From assembly GCA_030697165.1 (NCBI GenBank), contig JAUYQQ010000015.1, positions 418,645 to 482,644 of the forward strand: 64,000 nt of DNA, given 5' to 3'. The position numbers and the translations under genes were made by a program. Every line of letters begins with the position of its first letter. Position 1 is the stretch's first letter. Below, one piece after another: positions 41,466 through 50,026 of the stretch. The DNA comes from Acidobacteriota bacterium (GTDB lineage Bacteria > Acidobacteriota > Vicinamibacteria > Vicinamibacterales > UBA2999). The notes beneath the pieces were generated by a model. That model saw nothing but the letters and a program-made list of their open reading frames with translations, ran no database searches and was not told where the DNA came from.

Positions 41466-42044
41466 ATGGCGGACGCGGTTCGTTCCACGGCCAGGCTCAC
41501 GTACGACGATCTGGTTGCCATGTTCCCGGACGATGATGGGGTGCAGCGGGAGCTCATCGACGGGGAGCTGTTCGTGACGCCCTCGCCCTTCGTCCGGCAC
41601 CAGCGGCTGGTCGTCCGGCTGACGACGGCCCTTGCCAACCATCTGGCGGCACACGCTGGCCAGGGCGAAGTGTTTAGCTCGCCCCTCGACGTCGTGATGA
41701 CTCCCTACGACGTCGTCGCACCAGATGTGCTCGTGGTCCTCGGCGACCAACTCGATGTCCTTACCGATAAGCACATCCGCGGCGCTCCTGGCATCGTGGT
41801 CGAGATCCTGTCCAAAGGCACACGCAAGCGAGACCTCACGCTCAAGCGGCAACTCTTCGATCGCGAGGGTGTGCGCGAGTATTGGATTGTTGATCCCGAA
41901 GGCGACAACGTTGCGGTCTACCGGCGCGCCGCAGACGGATCGTTTCCGCTGGCGGTCACGCTCGAATCCGGCAAGGGCGACTCACTGACGACGGCGCTGC
42001 TTCCGGGTTGGGAACTGGCGCTCGAGCCCCTGTTTCGGCCGTAG
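41466..42044 (+). CDS. Uma2-family (DUF820) putative endonuclease
   Basis: A 192-residue protein of the Uma2/DUF820 family, which has a PD-(D/E)xK nuclease fold. It contains LTYDDLVAMFPDDDGVQREL, IDGELFVTPSPFVRHQ, the core VAPDVLVVLGDQ, VVEILSKGTRKRDLTLKRQL and EYWIVDPEGDNVAVYRR. Asp of APDVLVV and Glu/Lys of EILSKGTRK-D are the likely metal site. The ATG at 41466 is chosen because GGGAGGGA lies six bases upstream; an ATG at 41448 is in frame. The family is abundant in cyanobacteria and in Acidobacteria- and Planctomycetes-type genomes, often as solitary mobile genes; its role is unclear. Confidence 0.85.
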   Translation: MADAVRSTARLTYDDLVAMFPDDDGVQRELIDGELFVTPSPFVRHQRLVVRLTTALANHLAAHAGQGEVFSSPLDVVMTPYDVVAPDVLVVLGDQLDVLTDKHIRGAPGIVVEILSKGTRKRDLTLKRQLFDREGVREYWIVDPEGDNVAVYRRAADGSFPLAVTLESGKGDSLTTALLPGWELALEPLFRP

Positions 42045-42082
42045 ACGGCGACGGCTAAAGCCGTCGCCCTCCGATCGTCTAC
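42041..42082. terminator. Nested perfect hairpin of the CTAAAG family between Uma2 and topA
   Basis: GGCGACGGCT-AA-AGCCGTCGCC (42047-42068) is flanked by further arms GTAGAC (42041) and GTCTAC (42077-42082). It lies between convergent genes and overlaps both stop codons, so it can act as a bidirectional terminator. It is one of several CTAAAG-centred palindromes in the window. Confidence 0.6.
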
Positions 42083-44790
42083 GCGGACTTCTTCGCCTTC
42101 TTAGCAGCCTTCTGCTTCGCCGGCGCCTTCGCCGCCTTGCGGCCGCGGGCCGGCTTCTTTGACTTCGACATGCCGGCGCGAGCCGCCAGCAGCTCCACCG
42201 CCGCCGACATTGTCACTGCCTCGACCTGCGTGCCCTTCGGCACCGAGGCGTTGGTGGTGCCGTCGGTCACGTACGGACCGTAGCGGCCGTCGAGAATACG
42301 GACGTTCTCGCCGCTGTCGGGATGCTTGCCGAGGGCCTTTAGTTCCTTCGGTTCGGCGCGCTGGCGCCGGCCCGACTTCTTCGGCTGTGCGAGCAGCTCC
42401 TCCGCGCGCGCCAGCGTGATGGCATACACGTCGTCCGACTCTTCGAGCGAGCGGAACTCCGTACCGTGTTTGACGTACGGCCCAAAGCGGCCGACGTTCG
42501 CGAAAATGCCCTCGCCGTCCTGGCCGGTGCCGAGTTCGCGCGGCAACGACAGCAGCTTTTGGGCAACCTCGAGGGTGATAGTGTCTTCCGTGTGATCCCG
42601 GCCAAGCGACGCGCGACGCGGCTTGATGTCGCGGTCTTCCGGGGTCTCGCCCAACTGCACGTAGGCGCCGAAGCGGCCGTGCATGATGTAGACATGCTGC
42701 CCGCTCGGCTCGTCAACGCCGAGCGACTTGGGCCCCTGCGCCTTGGCCTTGAGCAGCGCGATGGCCTTGTCGAGCGTGAGATCGGCCGGCGCGAGATCTT
42801 CCGGCAGCGACGCGCGCGGACCGCCATCGGCCTGCGATCCCATCTGCAGGAACGGACCGTAGCGGCCAATGCGCACGCGAATGGGTAAGTTGCTTTCGGG
42901 ATCGATGCCGAGCTCGATGATCGGGTATTCGATCGCCTGCCCCTTGTCCTCGACGAGATGCTCGAGACCGGGATGCTTGCCGTCGCCGCGATAGAACTCG
43001 GCCAGGAACACCAGCCAGTCCTTCTCGCCGTTCGAGATCTTGTCGAGGATCTCTTCCATCTCGGCGGTGAACGCGAGGTCCACGTAATCGCCGAAGTGAT
43101 TGCGCAGCAAGCGGGTCACGGCGAACGCGGTGAAACTCGGCACCAGGGCCTTGCCCTGCCGTGAAATGTAGCCGCGGCGCTGAATCGTGGCGACCGTCGG
43201 CGCATAGGTCGACGGCCGGCCAATGCCCTCTTCTTCGAGCTTCTTCACGAGCGACGCTTCGGTGTAGCGGGCGGGCGGCGAGGTCTGGTGGCCCTTGGCA
43301 TCGAGGCCGAGGAGGATCAGCTCCTGGTCCATCTTGTCTGGGGACCAGACCTGGTCGCCGACCGACAACTTGGGCAACACGGAGTCCTGTTCGAGCAATT
43401 CAGCCGACGGGTCGTCCGAGCCTTCGACATAGGCGCGCAGATAGCCGGCAAACTCAATGGCCTTGCCGCTGGCATTGAAGGTCGCGGCGACGCCGTTGCT
43501 GGTCTCGCCGGCGATCTCGATCGAGGTGCGCAGCAGCCTGGCGTCGGCCATCTGCGACGCCACGGCGCGCTTCCAGATCAGGTCATAAACGCGCATCTCG
43601 TCGCTTTCGAGAATGCGCTCGAGCGACGCCGGCGTGCGGCGGAAGTCGGTGGGACGAATCGCCTCGTGGGCTTCCTGCGCGTTGCGGACCTTGGTCTGGT
43701 ACTGCCGCGGCCCCTTGTGGAAGTCGGCGCCGTACAACTCGACCACGGCATGCTGGGCTTCGACCAGCGCCTTGCTGCTGAGCGTCGTCGAGTCGGTTCG
43801 GTGGTACGAGATCAAACCCTCGAGGTCACCGCCGCCAAGGTCCATGCCCTGGAACAGCCGCTGGGCGATCTGCATGGTGCGCTCGGACGAGAAACCAAGC
43901 TTGCGGTTGGCTTCCTGCTGCAGCGTCGAAGTGGTGAACGGCGGCGAGGGCCGCTGCGTGAAGGGCTTCTCTTCGACGCTTGTCACAGACCACGGCAGCT
44001 TGCGCATCAGCGTTTCGCGCAGCTCGGTGGCGGTCGTCTCGTCGAGCAGCCGGACGGTGTTTGACTCGAGCACGCCCTTGCTATCGAAGTCCTTGCCGGT
44101 GGCGACGCGCTGGCCGCCGATCTTGGCCAGGGTCGCGCCGAACTCGATCGCACCGCCGCGCAGCTTCGCCTCGAGGTCCCAGTAGCTCGCGGTCCGGAAC
44201 GCCAGGCGTTCTTCTTCGCGCTCGACGATGACGCGCACGGCGACGCTCTGCACGCGCCCCGCGCTGAGGCCCGTCTGCACCTTCTTCCACAGCACCGGCG
44301 ACAACGTGTAGCCGTAGAGGCGATCGAGAATGCGACGGCTCTCTTGCGCGCGGACGAGGTTCTCGTCGATGTCGTGCTGTTCGGCCAGCGCCGCCTTGAC
44401 GGCTTCCTCGGTGATCTCGTGAAAGACGATGCGGCGAACCTTGACCTTGGGCTTGAGCAGCTCTTTCAAGTGCCAGCTAATGGCTTCGCCTTCGCGATCA
44501 GGGTCGGTCGCGAGAATCAATTCCGACGCGTCCTTCATGGCGGCCTTGAGGGCCGTCACGTTCTTCTTCTTGTCGCCGGGCACCACGTAGTACGGCGTGA
44601 ACTCGCCGTCGGTATCGATCCCCAGGCGGCCCCACGACTTGCCCTTGATCTCGGCGGGGACTTCAGCGGCCGACTCCGGGAGATCCCTGATGTGGCCGTA
44701 GCTGGCCTCCACCCGGTATTTCTTTCCGAGGAAACGAGACAAGGTTCGGGCTTTGGCGGGCGATTCGACAATAACTAGCGGTATTGGCAT
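42079..44790 (-). CDS. topA: DNA topoisomerase I
   Basis: A 903-residue type IA topoisomerase. The TOPRIM domain is at the N-terminus (LVIVESPAKARTLSRFLG, ILATDPDREGEAISWHL). The central domain carries catalytic Tyr in LISYHRTDSTTLSS and LPRxxxPP-type residues TQRPSPPFTTSTLQQEANRK (partly). Instead of classical zinc fingers, the C-terminus has repeated glycine/tyrosine modules (RIGRYGPFLQMG, HGRFGAYVQLG, NVGRFGPYVKHG, DGRYGPYVTDG) and a Lys/Ala tail. It relaxes negative supercoils. It lies 10 bp downstream of dprA, the conserved pairing. Confidence 0.96.
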   Translation of the reverse strand: MPIPLVIVESPAKARTLSRFLGKKYRVEASYGHIRDLPESAAEVPAEIKGKSWGRLGIDTDGEFTPYYVVPGDKKKNVTALKAAMKDASELILATDPDREGEAISWHLKELLKPKVKVRRIVFHEITEEAVKAALAEQHDIDENLVRAQESRRILDRLYGYTLSPVLWKKVQTGLSAGRVQSVAVRVIVEREEERLAFRTASYWDLEAKLRGGAIEFGATLAKIGGQRVATGKDFDSKGVLESNTVRLLDETTATELRETLMRKLPWSVTSVEEKPFTQRPSPPFTTSTLQQEANRKLGFSSERTMQIAQRLFQGMDLGGGDLEGLISYHRTDSTTLSSKALVEAQHAVVELYGADFHKGPRQYQTKVRNAQEAHEAIRPTDFRRTPASLERILESDEMRVYDLIWKRAVASQMADARLLRTSIEIAGETSNGVAATFNASGKAIEFAGYLRAYVEGSDDPSAELLEQDSVLPKLSVGDQVWSPDKMDQELILLGLDAKGHQTSPPARYTEASLVKKLEEEGIGRPSTYAPTVATIQRRGYISRQGKALVPSFTAFAVTRLLRNHFGDYVDLAFTAEMEEILDKISNGEKDWLVFLAEFYRGDGKHPGLEHLVEDKGQAIEYPIIELGIDPESNLPIRVRIGRYGPFLQMGSQADGGPRASLPEDLAPADLTLDKAIALLKAKAQGPKSLGVDEPSGQHVYIMHGRFGAYVQLGETPEDRDIKPRRASLGRDHTEDTITLEVAQKLLSLPRELGTGQDGEGIFANVGRFGPYVKHGTEFRSLEESDDVYAITLARAEELLAQPKKSGRRQRAEPKELKALGKHPDSGENVRILDGRYGPYVTDGTTNASVPKGTQVEAVTMSAAVELLAARAGMSKSKKPARGRKAAKAPAKQKAAKKAKKSA

Positions 44791-44799
44791 CGAAAGTCT

Positions 44800-45621
44800 T
44801 TACACCTTACTCCGGGATCGAACGAAGCGGCCCGATCCAATTCGACGAATTTCTCCGGTCAGCTCCCATTCGAGCAGCCGGGCTAGCGCATCGCCGGCCG
44901 AAATCTTCAGCTCGACCGCGATGTCATCTACCGTAAATTCAACGGTTTCCGAGGTTTCGCGCATCAACCCCCGCGGGTGGCCGATGCCCATCTCCTGCAG
45001 GATATCGACCGCAGACTCAACCAGCTTTGCCCCGTCCCTCAGCAAGGCATGGGCGCCACGGTTGCGGCCACCCGCAGTCAATCCGGGCATGGCCATGACA
45101 TCCCGCCCCTGTTCGGCAGCGAGCCGCGCCGTGATCAGAGACCCGCTCTTCTCGGCCGCCTCGACCACCACCACGGCACGAGACAGGCCGCTGATGATGC
45201 GGTTGCGCTTTGGGAAATTGCCGGGGAACGGAAGCACGCCTGGCGGAAACTCGGTCAACAGCAGCCCCGCGGCGGCAATGCGATCAAACAGGGGCGCGTT
45301 CTCTTCGGGATACACGCAATCGATGCCCGTCCCCAGCACGGCGATGGTGGTGCCCCCGGCATCAAGGGCGCCGGCATGCGCCGCCGCATCAATGCCACGC
45401 GCCAATCCACTGGCGACAACAATCCCGGCCCGGGCCAGGTCGCCGGCCAGCGCCTCGGCCGCCGCCGTCCCAGCTCGGGATGCGGCACGTGCGCCGACGA
45501 TGGCGACCACGATCTTGTCACAAATCGAGAGATCGCCACGGAACCAGAGAATCGCAGGCGGATTGGGGATTTCGGTCAGGAGTTGTGGAAAACACGACGA
45601 GCCGAGCCGGACGGTATCCAT
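44800..45621 (-). CDS. dprA: DNA-processing protein DprA
   Basis: A 273-residue DprA/Smf protein that loads RecA on incoming single-stranded DNA during transformation. It has the Rossmann-like core VAIVGARAASRAGTAAAEAL, VASGLARGIDAAAHAGAL, TIAVLGTGIDCVYP, FPKRNRIISGLSRAVVVVEA and SGSLITARLAAEQGRDVMAM. The C-terminal winged-helix domain is present (VDDIAVELKISAGDALARLL). The N-terminal SAM domain of longer homologues is absent. It is first in a dprA-topA unit, with a 157-bp divergent promoter region upstream. Confidence 0.94.
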   Translation of the reverse strand: MDTVRLGSSCFPQLLTEIPNPPAILWFRGDLSICDKIVVAIVGARAASRAGTAAAEALAGDLARAGIVVASGLARGIDAAAHAGALDAGGTTIAVLGTGIDCVYPEENAPLFDRIAAAGLLLTEFPPGVLPFPGNFPKRNRIISGLSRAVVVVEAAEKSGSLITARLAAEQGRDVMAMPGLTAGGRNRGAHALLRDGAKLVESAVDILQEMGIGHPRGLMRETSETVEFTVDDIAVELKISAGDALARLLEWELTGEIRRIGSGRFVRSRSKV

Positions 45622-45735
45622 GGGGAAACCTCAGCTGACGGCCGCCTGACCTGCCCCCGACAATACCCCCGCCTTCGCAAGTTGTCCACCTCTTGCTTCG
45701 GCGGGGCAAGGTCCGTCGGTGCAAGGAATGTTCAC

Positions 45736-45764
45736 TTGCCGCCCCCGGGGCAGGCCGATATAGT
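45736..45764 (+). promoter_or_regulatory. Sigma-70-like promoter for the TPR/lipoprotein pair
   Basis: TTGCCG (45736-45741), a 17-base spacer and TATAGT (45759-45764) make a good match to the housekeeping consensus. Transcription would begin around 45771, only a few bases before the ATG at 45779, so the mRNA would be nearly leaderless. Confidence 0.55.
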
Positions 45765-45778
45765 GCGGAGTAGGAACC

Positions 45779-46141
45779 ATGTCTGTCCGTCCTCTGGTTT
45801 TGGCGTTGTTCGTGGTCGTGGCGTCGGCTCCACACGCGTGGGCCGAGCAGCGGGGTCAGGCCAAGGAACAGGTCGAGTTCGGCATCCAGGTGGCGCAGCG
45901 CGGTCTGTGGAAAGAGGCGATCTACCGCTGGGAGCGCGCCACCCAGCTGGATCCCACTTACGCCGCAGCGTTCAACAACCTCGCAGTGGCCTACGAGCAC
46001 GAGGGTCAGTTGGCAAAGGCACGAGAGGCCTACGAGAAGGCGCTCGCGCTCGAACCCAACAATGTGCTCGTTCGGCAGAACTACGACCTGTTCAAGGAAA
46101 TCAATGACCGCGCGGCTCAGAAAGACGGCCGGCAGTACTAG
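45779..46141 (+). CDS. Exported tetratricopeptide-repeat protein
   Basis: A 120-residue protein with a signal peptide (LVLALFVVVASAPHAWAEQR) and about two and a half TPR motifs: KEAIYRWERATQLDPTYAAA, FNNLAVAYEHEGQLAKAREA and YEKALALEPNNVLVRQNYDL. It is a periplasmic scaffold of unknown partner. The 3' end overlaps the start region of the lipoprotein gene, so the two are probably co-translated. Confidence 0.85.
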   Translation: MSVRPLVLALFVVVASAPHAWAEQRGQAKEQVEFGIQVAQRGLWKEAIYRWERATQLDPTYAAAFNNLAVAYEHEGQLAKAREAYEKALALEPNNVLVRQNYDLFKEINDRAAQKDGRQY

Positions 46142-46982
46142 GCGCACGGCCGGAGGCCGGGCAAAGCTAACACTGTGGCGCACGGCTGGGGTCCTGGCAA
46201 AGGCATCGATGTGCCTGGTGCTGGTGACCGCGCTCGCGGCGTGCGGTCAAAGCTATACCGAGATCCCGATTGAAACGCCGATCCAGCCCAAGCTGGATGT
46301 CACGCCGTTTCAGCGCATCTTCATCGCGGGCTTCATTGCCGGCGCCAACGACGATGTCGACGCCAACCTGGAGACCGTGCGCCTGCTGCGCAGCCAGTTG
46401 CGCAACAAGGGCATCATGCGGGTGATCGACGCCGACACGCTGCCCCTGCTCGAGGTCGCCAGGCAAGGCGGCGAGGCCAGCCCGCCACCCGTGCCCGACC
46501 AGCAGGCCGCCACGCCGGCTCCCGAACAGGACCCCAACAAGCCGCCCGTCTTCAACGACGAGAGGGACCTCGAGCCCTATAACCACATCTTCGCGAACGT
46601 GGCGTATTGGAAGCGGATTGGCGAAGAGTTCCAGCAGCCATTGATCGTGACCGGCGCCGTGCTGTTCGCGCCGCAACAGCGCGCCGGATTCGTCCAGCGC
46701 GAACAGGAAGTGTACGACTCGTTCGGCCGCCGGCAGGTCGTGCCGGTTCGCACCTACATGGAGCGCAAGGGCTTCGTGCTCCGTCCCACGTTTATCTTCA
46801 TCGACGGGCGCACCGGCGAAACCCTGCATAGCGAGACGTTCCGGGAAGAGATCCTCTACAACGCCAACCAGCAGACCCCGGCCCTGTCGTCCTATTTCGA
46901 GCTCATGGACCGGCTGCTCCCGGCCTTCCTTAACACGTTGAGCGCACAGAAGATAAAGGGAACCAGGACCCTTCTGAAATAG
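46104..46982 (+). CDS. Lipoprotein of unknown function
   Basis: With the ATG at 46104, the 292-residue precursor has a basic N-region and the lipobox LVTALAAC-GQ, giving an N-terminal lipid-modified Cys. An internal ATG at 46206 would leave no basic N-region. The mature part includes FIAGFIAGANDDVDANLETV, a Pro-rich linker (GGEASPPPVPDQQAATPAPE) and PLIVTGAVLFAPQQRAGFV followed by TYMERKGFVLRPTFIFIDGR. This layout resembles lipoproteins with a CsgG-like nucleotide-independent fold, but no motif is decisive. It overlaps the TPR gene by 38 bp. Confidence 0.75.
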   Translation: MTARLRKTAGSTRRTAGGRAKLTLWRTAGVLAKASMCLVLVTALAACGQSYTEIPIETPIQPKLDVTPFQRIFIAGFIAGANDDVDANLETVRLLRSQLRNKGIMRVIDADTLPLLEVARQGGEASPPPVPDQQAATPAPEQDPNKPPVFNDERDLEPYNHIFANVAYWKRIGEEFQQPLIVTGAVLFAPQQRAGFVQREQEVYDSFGRRQVVPVRTYMERKGFVLRPTFIFIDGRTGETLHSETFREEILYNANQQTPALSSYFELMDRLLPAFLNTLSAQKIKGTRTLLK

Positions 46983-47064
46983 GGGCGGGTGGGGCTGGTA
47001 GGGCGGGTGGGGCGGGTCAAAGTCACCCTACCAGCCCAACCCGCCCTACCAGCCCCACCTGCCC
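46982..47064. repeat. Long GC-rich inverted repeat (GGGTGGGGCTGGTAGGGCGG family)
   Basis: The left arm (46982-47017) and right arm (about 47025-47064) pair over roughly 35 bp with a few mismatches around a short loop. The plus strand of the left arm has six runs of three or four G and could also form a quadruplex. It sits between the lipoprotein gene and rplU. The same element is inserted in frame in the ABC-F gene (8717-8816). Confidence 0.8.
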
Positions 47065-47132
47065 TCGTGCTATCCTTTGTAGTTCCTGTGGCGCGGAAAT
47101 TCACTTCCGCCGCCTGATTCGGAGAGTTGACC

Positions 47133-47450
47133 GTGTTTGCAATCATCCAGGCCTCGGGCCGCCAGTTCCGTGTCGAGACGGGCGCCATCATCGCCATCGA
47201 CGGACACAACGCCGGCGAAGCCGGCGGCGAAGTCTCGTTCGACCAGGTCCTCCTCGTCAGCAATGACGCAGGCGACGTGACCGCCGGCACGCCCTTCGTG
47301 ACGGGCGCCAAGGTGCTCGGCGTCATCGGCGAGCTCGACAAGACCAAGAAAATCCGCGTGTTCAAGAAGAAGCGGCGCAAGCAGTACCGTCGGACGAAGG
47401 GCCATCGCAGCCTCCTGACGCGCGTCCGCATCACCGACATCCAGGTTTAG
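47133..47450 (+). CDS. rplU: 50S ribosomal protein L21
   Basis: A 105-residue L21. The GTG at 47133 is preceded by GGAG at a spacing of eight bases and gives the standard opening MFAIIQASGRQFRVE; an in-frame TTG at 47127 is too close to that site. The family features FDQVLLVSNDAGDVTAGTPF, KKIRVFKKKRRKQYRRTKGH and TRVRITDIQV are all present. It binds 23S rRNA and leads the conserved rplU-rpmA-obgE cluster. Confidence 0.97.
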   Translation: MFAIIQASGRQFRVETGAIIAIDGHNAGEAGGEVSFDQVLLVSNDAGDVTAGTPFVTGAKVLGVIGELDKTKKIRVFKKKRRKQYRRTKGHRSLLTRVRITDIQV

Positions 47451-47465
47451 AGATAGAGCGCTGTA

Positions 47466-47723
47466 ATGGCTACTAAAAAAGGTCAGGGATCGTCTCGTAA
47501 CGGCCGCGACAGCAACTCGCAGCGGCTCGGCGTCAAGCGCTTCGAGGGCAACCTCGTCACCGGCGGCTCGATTCTCGTGCGCCAGCGTGGCCGTAAGTAC
47601 CAGCCCGGGCTGAACGTCGGCCTCGGCAAGGACGACACGCTCTTCGCGAAGGTCACCGGCAAGGTGAAGTTCGAAGACCACGGTCAGCGCGGACGCTTTA
47701 TCTCGGTCCACCCGGTCGAGTAA
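47466..47723 (+). CDS. rpmA: 50S ribosomal protein L27
   Basis: An 85-residue L27 with the usual N-terminus ([20 protein letters not shown]), [40 protein letters not shown] and a C-terminal HPVE. The N-terminal tail reaches the peptidyl-transferase centre. There is no Firmicutes-type N-terminal cleavage extension. It lies 15 bp after rplU and 8 bp before obgE. Confidence 0.98.
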   Translation: MATKKGQGSSRNGRDSNSQRLGVKRFEGNLVTGGSILVRQRGRKYQPGLNVGLGKDDTLFAKVTGKVKFEDHGQRGRFISVHPVE

Positions 47724-47731
47724 CTACGTAA

Positions 47732-48862
47732 GTGTTCGTCGACGAAGTCGACATCCACATCAAGGCTGGCGACGGAGGCAGGGGATCCCTCAGCTTCCGT
47801 CGCGAGAAGTTCGTCCCGAAGGGCGGACCTGACGGCGGCAACGGCGGCGCCGGTGGTTCGGTCTACGTCGTCGCCGACCCCCACCGCAATACGCTCGTCC
47901 ACTTCCGCTTCAATCCCGACTACAAGGCCCAGCGCGGCGGCAACGGTGCCGGCGCCCTGCGTACCGGCCGCGGCGGACGCGACCTCGAGATCCCCGTGCC
48001 GGTGGGCACGCTGGTATTCACGGTCGATCCGGAGACCGGCGACAAGGTGCAGGCTGCTGACCTCACGGTGGTGGGCCAGCGGGTGCTGCTCGCGCAGGGC
48101 GGGCGCGGCGGGCTTGGCAACGCGCACTTCGCCACGTCCACCAATCGCGCGCCGCGCAAGGTGCAGCCGGGCGAGCCGGGGCAGGAATTCGACCTCCACC
48201 TCAAGCTGAAGCTGCTGGCGGATGTCGGCCTGGTTGGTTATCCCAACGCCGGCAAGTCGACGCTGATCTCCGTGATCTCGGCAGCCAAGCCGAAGATTGC
48301 CGCCTATCCGTTCACCACCCTCACGCCCAATCTCGGCGTGGTCGCACTGAGCGGCGATCGCGACTTCGTCGTCGCCGATGTGCCGGGGCTGATTGAAGGC
48401 GCGCACGAGGGCCACGGGCTCGGTCACCAGTTCCTGCGCCACATCGAGCGGACCAAGGTGATCATTCACCTCGTGGATATCTCCAGCGCCTCGGGCCGCG
48501 ATGCGGTTGAAGACTTCGACACCATCCGCAAGGAACTCGAGCTCTACAACCCCGAGCTGCTCAAGAAGCCGCACCTGGTCGCCGCCAACAAGATCGACGC
48601 GATTGACGATCCGAAGCGCATCACCGCGCTCGAGAAGCGCGCCAAGAAACTGAAGCTCAAGTTCTTCCAGATTTCCGCCGTGGCCGGCACCGGCGTGAAG
48701 GAACTGATCGAGGCCGCGTGGCCGATCATTGCCAAGGCGCGCGAGCTCGAGGCCAAGGCGATCGAGATCGACCCGGAAGAAGACGACGACCGGGAAGTGC
48801 CCGCGGACTACAATCCGGCGCTGATGCCGCCCTTGCGCAGCGGCACGCCAAAGAAACGATGA
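47732..48862 (+). CDS. obgE: GTPase ObgE/CgtA
   Basis: A 376-residue Obg GTPase involved in 50S assembly. The N-terminal glycine-rich Obg domain (IKAGDGGRGSLSFRREKFVP, GGNGGAGGSVYVVAD) is followed by the G domain with P-loop GYPNAGKST, DVPGLIEGAHEGHGLGHQFL and NKID. The start is GTG. The acidic/basic C-terminus (EEDDDRE, PKKR) is short and lacks the OCT domain. The stop overlaps the nadD start (ATGA). Confidence 0.97.
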   Translation: MFVDEVDIHIKAGDGGRGSLSFRREKFVPKGGPDGGNGGAGGSVYVVADPHRNTLVHFRFNPDYKAQRGGNGAGALRTGRGGRDLEIPVPVGTLVFTVDPETGDKVQAADLTVVGQRVLLAQGGRGGLGNAHFATSTNRAPRKVQPGEPGQEFDLHLKLKLLADVGLVGYPNAGKSTLISVISAAKPKIAAYPFTTLTPNLGVVALSGDRDFVVADVPGLIEGAHEGHGLGHQFLRHIERTKVIIHLVDISSASGRDAVEDFDTIRKELELYNPELLKKPHLVAANKIDAIDDPKRITALEKRAKKLKLKFFQISAVAGTGVKELIEAAWPIIAKARELEAKAIEIDPEEDDDREVPADYNPALMPPLRSGTPKKR

Positions 48863-49518
48863 CGCTCGGCGTCCTCGGCGGCACGTTCGACCCCATTCAC
48901 AACGGTCACCTCGCGGCTGGCCTCCAGGCCCAGGCAGCCCTGCAGCTCGACCGCGTGATGCTCGTCCCGTCGCACATTCCGCCCCACCGGTCGGTTGGCG
49001 CCTCTCCAGAGGCGCGACTGGCCATGGCCGAACTGGCCGCACGGGAGCAGCCGGGCTGGACGGCCTCGGACATCGAGCTGAAGCGTGACGGACCGTCGTA
49101 CACGTTCGATACGCTGACGTCGCTCCGTGACCGGTCTACGACGCAGTTTTTCTTCATCATTGGCGCCGATGCGTTTGCAGAAATTGCCACCTGGTCACGC
49201 TACCCTGCCGTCCTCGACCTCGCTCACTTCATCGTCGTCGCGCGGCCCGGAATCACGCTACACTCACTCAAAGCGCGTGTCCCTGACCTTGCCGACCGCA
49301 TGACGACACCGGACTTGTTCAAGCCCAAAGCCTCAAGCGCCAAGCCTGGCGACAAAACCCGCGTCATCCTGCTCGAAACCGCGACACCTGATGTGTCGTC
49401 CACTGAGATCCGCCGCCGCGTCCGCGCCGGCCACGGCATCGGCGGCCTGGTTCCCGATTCGGTCGCGTCATACATCTCGACCCATCGTCTGTATCTGGAA
49501 AGCACCTTGCATGGCTAA
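48859..49518 (+). CDS. nadD: Nicotinate-nucleotide adenylyltransferase
   Basis: A 219-residue enzyme that adenylylates nicotinic-acid mononucleotide in NAD synthesis. It has GVLGGTFDPIHNGHL (the ATP-binding HxGH motif), MLVPSHIPPHR, FIIGADAFAEIATWSRYPA and C-terminal VSSTEIRRRVRAGHGI. The start ATG overlaps the obgE stop. Around residues 155-163 the sequence FKPKASSAKPGDK is encoded by a CAAGCC-type low-complexity repeat inserted between two core strands. Confidence 0.95.
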   Translation: MTLGVLGGTFDPIHNGHLAAGLQAQAALQLDRVMLVPSHIPPHRSVGASPEARLAMAELAAREQPGWTASDIELKRDGPSYTFDTLTSLRDRSTTQFFFIIGADAFAEIATWSRYPAVLDLAHFIVVARPGITLHSLKARVPDLADRMTTPDLFKPKASSAKPGDKTRVILLETATPDVSSTEIRRRVRAGHGIGGLVPDSVASYISTHRLYLESTLHG

Positions 49519-49972
49519 AACGACGAGTCCGCGGAAACCCAGGCCCCGCCTTCGCCCCGACGCCGCCAAGGCTTCGTCGGGCTCCGGCGAGGCAAGCGAC
49601 AAACCGGCGGCGCCGCGCCCGGCCAAGCTGCCCAAGTCGATCCAGGCGGTCATTGACGCGGCGCAGGACAAGAAGGCCACCGGCGTGGTGGTGCTCGACC
49701 TGAAGAAGGCGGGCGCGTTCACGGATTACTTCGTGATTTGTTCGGGCGCCAATCCGCGGCAGGTGCAGGCCATTGCCGATTCGATCGAGACAGCGCTCAA
49801 GGGGCAGAAGCAACGGCCCTCGCTCGTGGAAGGCTACGCGCGGGCCGAATGGGTGCTGCTCGACTATTTCGACTTCGTGGTCCACGTCTTCTCGAAGCAC
49901 GCGCGCGAGTTCTACGCCCTCGACCGCCTCTGGGGCAGCGCCGTGCGCCACGAACTCCCCGACCAAGACTAA
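49511..49972 (+). CDS. rsfS: Ribosomal silencing factor RsfS
   Basis: A 153-residue protein. The C-terminal ~110 residues match RsfS/Iojap: VVVLDLKKAGAFTDYFVICS, NPRQVQAIADSIETALK, VEGYARAEWVLLDYFDFVVH and FYALDRLWG. It blocks 30S-50S joining by binding L14 under starvation. The N-terminal ~40 residues form a basic Pro/Ala extension, partly encoded by a CCGCCTTCGCC...AAGGCTTCG repeat. The ATG overlaps the end of nadD by eight bases; this nadD-rsfS order is widely conserved. Confidence 0.93.
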   Translation: MAKTTSPRKPRPRLRPDAAKASSGSGEASDKPAAPRPAKLPKSIQAVIDAAQDKKATGVVVLDLKKAGAFTDYFVICSGANPRQVQAIADSIETALKGQKQRPSLVEGYARAEWVLLDYFDFVVHVFSKHAREFYALDRLWGSAVRHELPDQD

Positions 49973-49984
49973 TAGTGCCAGGAG

Positions 49985-50006
49985 GCCCGGGACTTTAGTC
50001 CCGGGC
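49985..50006. terminator. Perfect 10-bp hairpin between rsfS and the ComF-like gene
   Basis: GCCCGGGACT-TT-AGTCCCGGGC forms a perfect stem with a two-base loop, 13 bases after the rsfS stop. It has no T-run, so termination is uncertain. Its centre ACTTTAGT is the reverse of the CTAAAG palindrome family. Confidence 0.55.
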
Positions 50007-50026
50007 ACGGCGACCGGGTCTGCCCT

